Below, piece after piece: positions 34,569 through 45,774 of a stretch of DNA of 64,000 nucleotides. How positions within the stretch are numbered: position 1 is the stretch's first letter; each line of letters opens with the position of its first letter. The notes below the pieces were generated by a model. That model was not told where the DNA came from. It ran no database searches and saw nothing but the letters and a program-made list of their open reading frames with translations. Position numbers and translations under genes: made by a program. Origin of the DNA: Tubulanus polymorphus (Eukaryota > Nemertea > Palaeonemertea > Tubulaniformes > Tubulanidae); the NCBI RefSeq assembly GCF_964204645.1, contig NC_134025.1:7631001-7695000 (forward strand). Direction: 5' to 3'.

Positions 34569-36483
34569 ATGAGTCAGGAATCGAAACGACCTCGGAGAGA
34601 TTCTGCCATGACTGATGGCGAGACCTCCCAGAACCTGCCCCCGCCACCGGAAGGCAATAAAGACCACGGTATGCGTATGTTGCAAGGTTTGAATTCGTTG
34701 CGAAATGATAAAACTTTATGCGATGTGACGCTCATAGCTGAAGGTAAAAATCAAGATCGTCTGTTTACGATACAATGAAGTACATTTAAGTCGAAGAGTT
34801 GCTCATTGATTATTAATTCATGCTTTATCTCTAGGTCAAAGATTCGATGTTCACAAAGTTATCCTGGTGTCGTGTTCGGACTATTTCCGCTCGATGTTTA
34901 CGAGCGGTATGAAGGAGAGTCACCAGAGGGAGGTGGAATTGAAAGGCGTCACGGCGAAGGGTTTGGAGAAAGTTTTAGAAGTGATTTATGCGTCGACGAC
35001 CATCTTGGAAACGGATGACATATTCGACGTAATCGCGGCGGCCACTCATTTACAAGTGACTTCTGTGATCGAGTTTTGCGAGCGTAATTTCCTCAGCGGA
35101 ATTACCACTTTAGATTTCTATGATTTCATCAATACGGCGAAGCTGTATAACATGCACAGCGCTTTGCTGCAAATCGATAACTTTATCACGACAAATCTTC
35201 TGCAGATAGCGCGTGACGGAAATCTGAACTATCTCACTTACGAGCAGATGTTTAAATGTGTGAAGTCGAATCGAAGTCAAATTCACGAAATCGACTTGTT
35301 CAAAGTCGGCTGGGAGTGGATTCGTTTGGATCCGAGTCGTCGGACGTACGCGATTCCGTTGATGAATGAAATCCGTTTCATCCTGATGGAACCGGCCGAT
35401 ATAGTAAACCACGTTCAAAAAGAAGAGGCCATGATGACCGACCGAGATCTCGTCCAAATGGTCATCGACGCGCTGAATTATCACGTCGTCCCGCATTCTC
35501 AACCGCTTAAAACCGGTTTGGATATGGGCATGAGGTCTTTCGTGACGCGGGTCGTCAGTGTAGGTGGGCGACAGATTCAACCGGTGCCCGGTCTGTCGAG
35601 CGACGTCCACATATTCGACGAACATATTACATCCGATAGTTTAGTTCATCGACGATGGTTCGACAGTATGCCGAGTCCGCTCAGTCACTGTCAGGTCGTG
35701 ACGTTTCACAATTTTCTATACGTTCTCGGCGGTTGTTGTACGCAGTGCGCGCACGGCGAATCGGCCGTCAATTCTGTTCATCGGTTCGACGTGCGCTTCG
35801 AAACGTGGTATCAGTGTAACTCGATGTTGTATAAGCGCGCGTACTTTTTCGCCGGCGTTCTCGGTAATTTGTTGATCGCCGTAGGCGGCAAGCAAAAAGA
35901 CGGAAGCTTAGCGTCGACGGAGATCTACGATCCGGCGGATAATGCCTGGGAGACTGTTAGTTCGTTACCGGCCGTGCGGCACGCTCATTCGGGAGTCATT
36001 CATAATAACTACGTTTATATTACCGGCGGCTACAGTCATAATAACTTCACTTCGGAGATGTTGAGATTCGATCCGGCCACTAATATGTGGGATGAAATGG
36101 AACCGATGCACACCGCTCGTGGCTGGCACGTGATGTGTCAAACGAACAATAAATTTTATGTGTTCGGCGGCTGCTGTCTGAACGCGAATCACCAATGTTT
36201 ACCTGTGATGGTTTCCGAGAGTTACGACCCGGAAGTCGGTCAGTGGACTATTATAGCTCCGTTGTCGTTGTCCCATAAAGAAGCTTCGTGCGTTGTTTAC
36301 AATGACTCGATATATGTCGTGGGGGGTTACAATGTACAGACGAAAACTGGCCAGAAAATGGTTTCACGGTTCGATTTGCAATCTGGAACGTGGGAAGCCA
36401 TCGGTGAACTGCCTCAAAGTATGACGGGTGTCGGTTATGCTGTTTTGAAATTTTCTGAAACCCACAACCAAGATATAATCTAG
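34569..36483 (+). CDS. Kelch-like BTB protein (KLHL9/13/26-like)
   Basis: Two coding exons, 34569-34743 and 34835-36483, give 607 residues. The ATG at 34569 is chosen because an acceptor ends at 34546 and the two nearer upstream ATGs run into a stop after a few codons. Order of domains: a polar, proline-rich N-terminus; a BTB/POZ domain at about residues 50-155 (LCDVTLIAEG, then VHKVILVSCSDYFRSMF); a BACK domain to about 300; then six kelch repeats with the GG-Y/W pattern (LGGC, VGGK, TGGY, FGGC, VGGY). Such proteins are substrate adaptors of Cullin-3 ubiquitin ligases. Similarity looks strongest to the KLHL9/KLHL13/KLHL26/KLHL36 group, but I cannot choose the orthologue. The large exon is much richer in CpG than the neighbouring genes. 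It ends tail to tail with ABCB10. Confidence 0.9.
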
Positions 36484-37550
36484 GCTGAATAGACTCAATA
36501 TTTTATCTGATTGAATATGGTTTACAGGGAATAAGATGCTTAATACTACTCTGACAAAATTGATGATCTTTCTATTACGCTAAGCCTAATTACTTGTGGA
36601 TCATCTTATGCCAAGGTTTGTAAAATTATCAATTGGTAAGGAAGTTGGTTGCGCCTGCTTTTGCAGCAAATTGTTCTATCCATGATTTTCTTAAATGACT
36701 GTATAAGGCCTTCAAGGTGGAAGCTTACCATTCTAATCCTTTGTAGTAAGCAATAGTTAGTACCTAGGCCAATCAATAATCATGTATCATTTTATACCTG
36801 CTAATCACTAATAGTTGAATCTCAAGAGATTTGAAGCCTATAATCAATTTTAGTCGTTAATATGTAATGATTTCTCTCTGCAGTTGATTTATCCATACTA
36901 TGTAAGTAACGTGAGAATAGGTACCGTAACTTGGCCAATCAAATGCATTTAACTCGTGAAAAGCATGCTTACGTTTATAGATCATGTTCATCACCTGCGA
37001 TGTAGTCAGATTCTCCATGTTATTTCCAGCTTGTTATTGAAAAGATTTTAAGCTTATGTACATGTACATATTTGTATCACCAACGAACTTGTGTGCTAAA
37101 AATTTAAGCTATGTAAAGATTGGATATGTAAATATATGAATTATGGATTTAAATAGTAAATTTTTATCATTTCTGTGGATATCTGGTAAAATTCTCATGA
37201 ATGGTAGTTTGATTAGATATTTGGACAGGTTTTAATTGTCAACTCACTGCAGAACTAGGTGCCACATTTGAAACAAGCATGTTTTTGTTGGGAATATTGC
37301 GCTAGGGGCCATCACTTCTAAATCAATGAAATGCCAACTAAGTGAACAAATAACGCAGGAATATAATATACGATTCATATCATTTAATACTGTTGTCATA
37401 GGTCGAGGTATAACCCTTCAGTAAAAAAATCTAAGAAAATGAAAAGCTATTTAACAATTTTGTAAAACATTTCTAAAAATCTCTTCAACAAGATGCATAA
37501 GACACTGATAAGCACTACAGAACACTGATAACACTCAAAACATTGTTTTT
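36484..37550. other. Convergent 3' flanks of the kelch gene and ABCB10
   Basis: No exon, RNA gene or repeat was recognised. The region should contain the two 3' UTRs. Nothing else is seen. Confidence 0.4.
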
Positions 37551-40500
37551 TCAGTGATTTACTAAAGTTTGTCGTTCTACTAATTTCTTAAAGAGTCCAT
37601 TTTCGATGTTCATTAAATGTGAATAACTTCCAAGTTCTACCACGTGACCATTGTCTAACACAGCAATTTGATTAGCATTTTTTATCGTTGATAATCTATG
37701 AGCTATTGTGATCACCGTCCGTCCGACCATCAAGCGTTCTAAGGCTTCTTGTACTAGGTATTCACTTTCAGCATCTAGAGCACTAGAAAAAAACAGATCT
37801 TTCTTTAATAGACTGACTAGTTTGAAGCATTTGTAATTGCAGAGAAAAGTAAGTATTGTACCTAGTAGCCTCATCTAAGACAAGAATTTCAGGATTCTGG
37901 AAATATAAGTAGAAATGCCCTTTACAATTTTCTGTGTAGTGCTGTAAAAACTGAATTGCAGTTTGTAACAAACTTACTCGTAGTATGGCTCGAGCAATTG
38001 CAATTCTCTGCCTCTGACCTCCCGAAAGCATAAGTCCGCGTTCACCAACCAAAGTATCGAAACCATCAGGAAAATTATTCACAAAATTGAATGCATTTGC
38101 TTTTTTGGCAGCTTCTGTAATGTCTTCTGTGGTAACGCTATCTGGGTCGAAAGCTCCATATGCTATATTTTCTGCTACAGAACAGGAAAACAATACTGGC
38201 TCCTGTAAAAACATGAAAATTCAATAAGTCTAAGATTTCAAAACTGAGTACATCAACATTAGGATTACCCATTATATTAGCTGGTAGCCAGAAACATGTC
38301 TGTGGTCTAGTTTCACGATTGGATATTTTCACAGTAGGTTCAAGCCCATCTGATTAAAAAAGCTTACCACCAACGATTAGGTAGCTGGTACATACCTGAC
38401 TTACAGTTCCGATATGGCGTCTTAACCACGAGGGACTCATATTAGATATATTGTTACCATTAATCATAATGCAACCTGAAATTATGATCATTTAACATAC
38501 AATTCTTAATCTGTTTCTCAAATTTGCTGTATTGATGCATTATTAGATCGTAAATGAACTTGAGATCATACCTTGATTAGGATCATAAAATCTCAGCAGT
38601 AGACTGGTCAGGGTGGATTTTCCGGAACCACTCGGACCTACCACCGCTGTCACCTGACCGGATGGCGCAGTTAAACTCAGTTCTTTGAATAACTGGACAT
38701 CAGGACGACTGGGATAGGTAAAAGAAATATCATTGAAGATGATATCACCTTTGATACCGTGTTGACTAGAGTGAATGTGTTCAGTGAAGAGGGGAATTGA
38801 TGGTTGACGGTCAGTAAGTTCCCATAGACGTCCACTAGCCCCTAACCCTCTCATCATTTCAGTGTAAAAAGAGGAAAGACCTAAACAAATAGGCAACATG
38901 TACAGTATTGCATAATATCTATACGACAAATTTCAAAGGAAAGTACATTTTTCAATATTTACCTCCCATGGCTACACCAATGTAAGCTGCATATAGCAGA
39001 AAAGCAGACAAATCTCCAACAGTCATTTGGGCCTCTTGCATCTGTAGTCCTCCATTATAAAACACAGACAACATAATAAGGTTTCCTGAAAGTCCAGTCT
39101 GCAATCAAAGGATCGAATAGCTTTTAATTAGCGTACTTCTCAATAAAACATACTACCGGTACATAGAAAATAATTCAGATAATCATATGCTGTTTACTTA
39201 CAGAGGCCCAAAATAATCCTCGAGCCAGGGCTTCCTTATAAGAAAGATTTAGTACGTGTTCAATACGTTGGCGATACGATTTCATTTCTTCTGGTTCATG
39301 AGCGAATGCACGCACTGATCTTATATTGCTAATTCTTTCTTCAGCGACCTATGAAATACGATTTTATGCTTATTGTAGCTCAAAGATAAGAAATCATAAT
39401 GGACAAACTGTCTAGTTACCTGTGTAGCATCTGCCAGCGAATCTTGAACATTTTTAGTAATCGAACGAACGTATCTTCCATAAATGATGGACACTATAGC
39501 TATAGGTGGAACTATACTCAATGCAACTAGAGTCAGTTTTGGCGACACGTAAAACTGAAAAATAAGCAATATACAATGCGATAGATTTCATGAGATTGCT
39601 TCAATTCCATTGAGACATCTAAATTGCACTCGTTGAATTATGTTGGGTGAGACGTTATACGTAGGCCTAAAGCAATTATTGGTATTATGATTATACCATC
39701 ATTCCAACTGCCCCAATGGCTTGAATTGTAGACCGTAGTCCATCAGAAATATTCTGTGTGACTGACTGGCCGACTAGAGCTGTATCAGCAGAAAGACGGT
39801 TGATTATTTCACCAGTTTTCGTTTTATCGAAGAAAGCCATTTCTTGAGTCATTACAGATGAAAACAGGGAATCTCTGATTTGTTTGATGATTCTTTGACC
39901 TACACAAAATTAAGCAGAAAAAATTGAATTGAAGAAGAGAGAACTAAGGAAAATAAAAAACCAGACGCAATCCTTTTTAAAGCCACGCATAACTCGACCT
40001 GATATCTGCATCAAGTAAACCCTTCCAAAATTAGCAGTTGCTCCAGATATGAACACTGCACCTAAGACGGCACAGATTTTCTGTAATTTTTCAATGGCAT
40101 CAGCGTTAGTAGCAGCTGCATTCACAATGTCGATTATATGCCCCATGAAGAATGGAACTGACATTGTGACACCACTTGAAATGAGCAGTAGACTGACCCC
40201 TCCTGTAATGATTAGAAAAAATACAACTTAGCTCACAAACTCATCAGCATTATACAATGAGCGACAGTATCGTGCAATATCTTACCAGCTAATCTCCATT
40301 TTTCTGGACCAGCTAATGACAACAAACGCTTCACATCTGTAGACTTGATCTTACTCTTAATACCTTTCTTATCGATATCACTATCTGGTGATACAGCTAC
40401 ACTTCGTTGTTCTTTCATGGACCTGACATTCCTTGTTGTTGAATAGAATTTGCAGCAAAAGTACAATGGATAACGCACAGTAATTTGTCTATTTTCATCA

Positions 40501-40643
40501 TTTGGAAATCTATATATATTTTGACGCTTTGACGTCTTTGTCGATATCGATGAACAGCTTATTCTAAGGTAAGGCAGTTGTAGATGAATTGATCGCGTGA
40601 TTAATGTTTTCCGGTAAATTAGACATGACGCACGTCGCAACAT
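37551..40643 (-). CDS. ABCB10: Mitochondrial ABC half-transporter ABCB10
   Basis: Eleven exons on the minus strand: 40286-40643 (ATG 40641-40643), 39999-40202, 39697-39899, 39420-39554, 39202-39348, 38963-39098, 38572-38880, 38396-38475, 37978-38202, 37862-37896, 37551-37782. They sum to 2064 bases, 687 residues (human about 738). The N-terminus is rich in Arg, Ser and hydrophobics with almost no acidic residues ([12 protein letters not shown]), as expected of a mitochondrial targeting peptide. A six-helix transmembrane domain follows with the ABCB10 hallmark [18 protein letters not shown]. The nucleotide-binding domain has Walker [10 protein letters not shown], signature LSGGQRQR, Walker [10 protein letters not shown] and the H-loop AHRLST. 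ABCB10 is an inner-membrane exporter linked to haem synthesis and biliverdin export. It is head-to-head with ACTMAP. Confidence 0.95.
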
Positions 40644-41099
40644 CGTGTCAATGGCAGTCGGCCTATAAACAGCAGGTAGCACAAATCGTGAGTCTCCAGA
40701 CCAGGTGTTCGCAGCAAATCATCTACTTTCTAGCAATCAGTCAGATAGCCTTCATGATATCCATCAATCAATCAGCATCACTTCTCATCCTGGAAAATAT
40801 CCAATAAAAACAATACAAAAATATCCACTTCCAAAATGTTAATGAAGAAATGACAGCCACCTCCATTCTTCTATCCATTTGTACAAAAGTATAGCTCACT
40901 CACCTAAAAAACCTACGGCAATGGGGAATACTAATCAAGGCTATAGTTTGACGTTTCGCATGGATGGATGTGTTTTTTGACAGTTTACTAATTACAAGGC
41001 AAAGTTCTTTACTCAAGTTACGCGGATGTAATAATTTTTCTTAAGGTCAGTGGACCTTCAATTCAATTCAATTCAATCAACAACTGTCAAAAGTGTGTA
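40644..41099. promoter_or_regulatory. Divergent promoter region of ABCB10 and ACTMAP
   Basis: 456 bases separate the two start codons, which diverge. I see no TATA box or confident factor site. The tandem attca units (about 41057-41075, aattcaattcaattcaa) lie just before the ACTMAP ATG. The call rests on the head-to-head arrangement. Confidence 0.4.
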
Positions 41100-42541
41100 A
41101 TGAGTTCATCGCTTCCTCCCAGGCCGCCTCCCCTACCCCCAGTACCGCCTCCGCTACCTTCAAAAACAATTCAGCAGAACTCCGTCAAACCACTGACAAT
41201 TTTTTATCCGTTAGACAATATTATAGAAGAGATTCATCACGTTTTGAGAAGGAAACTTTCGTTGTTGAGGTAATCTACTTTCACACAGTGTGACAGTTTT
41301 TCCTTGACTTGGCATATTTCCATTTCAGATATTTTCTTAGCTAATAAGTATCATTTCTTAAGTCGTGATCGTTCTTATTGCAGTTCAGAGAAAAGTTGTG
41401 ATTTGTTATTATCGCACTATATGCCGGTTCCATCTCTTCTTCAAGATGGACCAATGTGAGTAAACAAGTTGCTTCTCTAGTCTCGTGTTCGATTAACTTT
41501 TTTTCACTTTTTGTGCTTTTATTTGTCGTAGGTGTGGTTTGGTGGCATTACAGTTGGCCGCTGAATGTCTAAAGGTGGAAATTAACGCAAAGGAATTGCT
41601 GAAAGTTGCCCAAAATGAAGGCTGGTCTAAACAGGGAGAGATATTCAATGGTAAGTCACGTTACATTCTGAAAGAAGATAGGTTGCTCATCTAATAGATC
41701 ACTCAGTTAATACCTTATTTATTCAAGCATTATTTACTTTTACAGCTAAACATATTTCGTTACTTGTTGAGAAATGTTTAAAGTGTAATGCTGAACTTAT
41801 AACCGGTGGGTTGGACGTCAATCAGGAGAAGATCTCTCAGCATCTAATGAATGGTTTACCCGTGTTAATTCCGTATCCTTTTATGAAATGAGAAAGATTC
41901 TCAGTAGATTAGTCCTGTGTCAGTGGTCGTTTAATCCTTGACGTGATTTCAGGTATGATTCAGATGGCAATCATGAACCTTGTTTTAAGAAGGGCCATAA
42001 AGCTCATTGGGCTGTCTTAACAGGTATGTATAAACAGGTCGTTTAGAATTATTCAGAATTGTAGTTCCACAGTTAGGAGTTAATTAACCTCTAGAATAAA
42101 GTAGTTAAGTCCACTTCCAATTCTGAATTCTGACAGCTAGATTTTAACCCAGTACTGTTGAACCAGCCTGTTTTCTATTCAACTGCAGGGATGGTGCTTG
42201 TATTTAATAAAAGTGATTACTCTGCAGCATCCATTCACGAACTTCATTATCACCAAGATGAAATGTTGCCTAATGTTTTCCACGCTGAGATTTCAAAGGA
42301 CATGAACTATGATGAAAAACGTTTTGCATTGATGGATTATAAAAGATCTGATATATATGTTTATGCCAAACATGGTAAAAGTAAATATCTTGATTTGTGG
42401 AATTATGAACAGCTAGCAGCAAGCAACAATAACTTAGTGGAAGTATCTGGTGAAATTCTACAAGATAGAGACAATTTTGTCATACCTATCGATGGTGTTA
42501 TTTCTGGATTGATGGGTAGAAGTGTTCTAATTTGGAAATAA
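41100..42541 (+). CDS. ACTMAP: Actin maturation protease (ACTMAP, formerly C19orf54)
   Basis: Six exons, 41100-41269, 41384-41455, 41532-41650, 41746-41872, 41953-42023 and 42189-42541, sum to 912 bases (303 residues). The N-terminus is a proline-rich tract (RPPPLPPVPPPLP), as in the vertebrate enzyme, where such a tract binds profilin. The catalytic cysteine lies in QDGPMCGLVAL, split between exons 2 and 3, and the catalytic histidine in KAHWAVLTG at the end of exon 5. These match the papain-like C39-related fold of ACTMAP. The family removes the acetylated N-terminal residue(s) from newly made actin. A polyadenylation signal aataaa lies at about 42662. Confidence 0.9.
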
Positions 42542-42661
42542 AATGAAACTCTCATTTGTAAGAAATATTTTTGGTGCTAAAGGGTTCTACAATGTACTCG
42601 CTACATGTATACCACAAATTAGCTGGTCAATGTTTACTCAATTTGTTATCCTTTTTCGATG

Positions 42662-42667
42662 AATAAA
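42662..42667 (+). terminator. Polyadenylation signal of ACTMAP
   Basis: Canonical aataaa about 120 bases after the ACTMAP stop codon, on the coding strand. Confidence 0.5.
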
Positions 42668-43031
42668 ATCAAAAAACAAATCTTATAAATTTCTTAAAAC
42701 TTAATCTGAATTTTTTTATTTTCAAGAATTAGTTTATTGCACAAAAGAATAACCATGGCCTTAGGGCTATCACATACTCGCTATTTTTTAATCTGTCTTT
42801 TTGGTAATAAATTAAACATAACTAAACAAGATTGGAACAACTTTTCAATCGGAAGTCTATACAGGAACAAGAATAACAAAATATACCTTCCTTGGAGTTC
42901 ATTGATTGCACAAGTTATTGACTGAATGGAGATTCAAATACGATATCTCTGATATCTATCTTGGCATTCAAAGTTTTTTTCTCGTTTTAACATAATCCTG
43001 CCACAGTCAAGACACAATCTCTGATTCCATT

Positions 43032-45138
43032 TCATTCCTCCCATCCCTTTGCCCAGATATCATCATCGTCCCCTTTACACCGAATCGAACCTGAAATTTG
43101 AAGAGTTAATGGTAAAGCAAGAGTTATTGTAATCCATTCAACTAATGGCAATAGAATTTCATAGCCTACCTGAAGAAGCTGTAGCTGGCCAGGTGCTGTG
43201 GTTGCTGGGAAGAGTAAGTCCCAAACCTTTTAGAATATATAACGTTTTAAGAATTAGCCATATTATGACAAATCTCTAGAAAATTGTAGATTACGCCTAT
43301 TTTAATCTTTTTCAAGGAAAAAATATTGAAGGGTGAAGGGAAAAAGATAACACATTTTTTTTTTAAAAGCTTTTATTATATCAGTATCTGATGAGTATGC
43401 CATTATCTTTATCAAACACATTCAATTTATTCATAAAGACTGCAGAAAAATAATTTGCATTGAGTGAAAATTGTGATGAATTGAATTGGCAAATGATTGG
43501 AGAAACTAAGAAAAGTGAATTTTTGCAAATCACTTGATTGAAAATAAGGAAGACGGACTGATATAAAAAATTGAGATAAATTTTCCAGATAAATTGTGGA
43601 AAAAATGACTAGAGGACTGAAATTCTTTTTCAAATTTATATTTTTTTGTGGATCCGTACTTAAAGTAATTAAAAAGGACCTTACCATGCATATCAAATGA
43701 AGATTCTGGAATGACACACACAACTCCGGGTGAAGATTCACTCGACGCTCCTGACGACACAAACCAAGTGCATTCACTGCCTGGACTTGCAGAATCATAT
43801 TCTAACATGTCATCACATAGTTTACAGGCGTGTGGTGACCTGTTCGGTCCTCTAGGGTAGAAGTCGATATCTGGTCCTCTTGTGTACTCTCTGTAAGCTC
43901 CGCCGTGGTGTTCAGGTCTTTCACGTTTCCAGGCGTTATGATCAGGTTCAATAGCCATCACCTTTCAGGTAAAAAAAAGCAGTGATAAACTAAAGAAAAG
44001 TGATGCTTTCTTCGCTGGACCATCCCCTTTAGTTTTTACCTCTTCACAACATTTTTTACTGACAACAGCTCGGTATCCAATTCGCTTCCACAACTTATCC
44101 CTCTTCAGCAGAAAACTTGGGTATCTTTTACGCCAGTTGCGACCCAGCGCCCAGGGAAATATTTCATATTTATAATCTTCCTCATCTTCCTCCATATCAT
44201 TAGCCAAGTACCTTAGAATTCGAATGGAAAGTTTCACCGAAGACGTAACTTAGATATTTCATATATCAGAACTAGCTCATGTAATTCTCAGAAATGGCAT
44301 CTGATCAGGTCTTAAAAAACTTACAGAGCAACAAAGAAGTTCATGCGACTGTATTCTCTCAGTATAAACGATGCTCTTTTGAAGTAAGCAAATGTCATTG
44401 CCAGGAGATACTGCAATTAAGAAAGACATTTTGTCCAAATTTGAGGACAACGGCTTTTAACTTAATCAGTTAATGTTACAGGCCTAATGTCGATGTCGGA
44501 GGAAATGTATCAAAGGATTTTTGAAAGTATGACTGAAGTAGCCAAATTTCACTGTCGAAAGTTTCATTTTAACCTTGTCTGAAATGCGTCTACAGGAATC
44601 TCTGGCCAGGAAGCTCAAAATAATATCATCTGAAAGATTCAACGAAAATAATGAATGAACTATTTCACAGGGAACATTATTCAGAACGTTTTTTGGCTCT
44701 TATTTATTTACCTAATAGTATCAGCTTAAAGAATGCTTGCATTTCTTTAGCCTTAACTGTGAAACTAGTACTCTTTCTCAGTGATATCGGTGCATCGTAA
44801 TCCCAGTTCGATGCTGCATGTTTTATGCGTTTATACGGACTGTTGAATACCGCAATTGAATTCTTGTTTTTATGCGTCGCAGATTCTTCGTCGTCGATTG
44901 CCGCGTCTCGGTTTCTCTTTTTCGGCGCTTTATCGATGGCTTTCGACGGTCTTCGTTCGATGGTCGGATAAAATGTTCGGAATGTTTTAGAGAATGAGGC
45001 GAAATTTACTTCGTTCTTATCCGCGATATTATCGCAAACTTGGGAAACGACTTTCCCTTTGCGGTAATAGTAATAGATTGTCTCGGTTTCGACTACGTAA
45101 CTACCATTATTGTAAGCAGTGGGCCTGTAAGCCATCAT
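43032..45138 (-). CDS. Speedy/RINGO cell-cycle regulator (SPDYA-like)
   Basis: Seven coding exons on the minus strand: 44712-45138, 44574-44629, 44325-44410, 44040-44211, 43685-43961, 43170-43226, 43032-43090. They sum to 1134 bases (377 residues). The core Speedy box is unmistakable: [50 protein letters not shown], then the [18 protein letters not shown] junction and [14 protein letters not shown]. Speedy/RINGO proteins bind and activate CDK1 and CDK2 without T-loop phosphorylation and act in meiotic maturation and S-phase entry. The basic N-terminal 140 residues and the Ser/Cys-rich tail are not conserved enough to interpret. An acceptor at 45167-45168 opens the first exon; the frame stays open upstream of the chosen ATG ([11 protein letters not shown]), so a coding exon further 5' is possible. 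Confidence 0.88.
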
Positions 45139-45360
45139 CTCAATCAAATAAAACGGACCGGTCGTCCTGAAACAGAAAAGGGAAAACCAAGGAATGATTC
45201 AAAATTGTCATGCGAATTTCGAACCTTTGGCTCTAAAGGGCTGCTAGAATTTGGTGCAAACAAAATGATAACAAAAAATGAATATTAGAGGTCTGTTGGC
45301 CATTATTTCCTATCAAATAAAAAGGGACCGGTGATTCTGAAAAAAGAAACATGAGCTCGA
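45139..45360 (-). other. Duplicated 5' exon start upstream of the Speedy gene
   Basis: On the minus strand the 5' exon edge (acceptor then gaccggtccgttttatttga, with slight change) occurs at 45166 and again near 45335 as accggtccctttttatttga, also preceded by a pyrimidine-rich acceptor. In both, the frame encoding PFYLI is open. This looks like a small tandem exon duplication and could allow alternative first exons. Confidence 0.4.
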
Positions 45361-45567
45361 GGATTGATAAATTTTCAGCAGCCTATTTAATTCATTTCAG
45401 ACCCAACCGACCTTTGTTGTCTAGGTGGCCTGCTAAAGAATATTGATGAATAAAATAAAAATACAAATGAATGTGAACTCACTCGACTACTCGCGGAGTC
45501 ACTTCATTTTCATGATCGATGATGTTATCGAAAATAAAATCTAATTGATTTTGACTTGATTTGAAGT

Positions 45568-45774
45568 TTAGTTAGTTTTTACTCCACAAAAACCGTTTAT
45601 CGATACTCTGACGTTGATAAAAACTACAAATATTCGATCATCCAGTTCTTTACCTTCATATAAACAATAAATCAGGCTCGTTTGTAGTGTTATTACTCGT
45701 TGAAATTCATTTGTTCGTTCCGGTAATTTCCAACATTCATCGTCTGCATGCGGTAGAGTGCACGCTTCCTCCAT
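45568..45774 (-). CDS. Possible 5' coding exon of the Speedy gene, or small ORF
   Basis: A 68-codon frame with a true ATG (45772-45774) lies 0.6 kb upstream of the Speedy exons. A potential donor (gtaaag) follows codon 43, but its phase does not fit the frame of the next known exon, so it cannot be joined with confidence. No family was recognised. It is equally likely to be 5' UTR. Confidence 0.2.
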   Translation of the reverse strand: MEEACTLPHADDECWKLPERTNEFQRVITLQTSLIYCLYEGKELDDRIFVVFINVRVSINGFCGVKTN

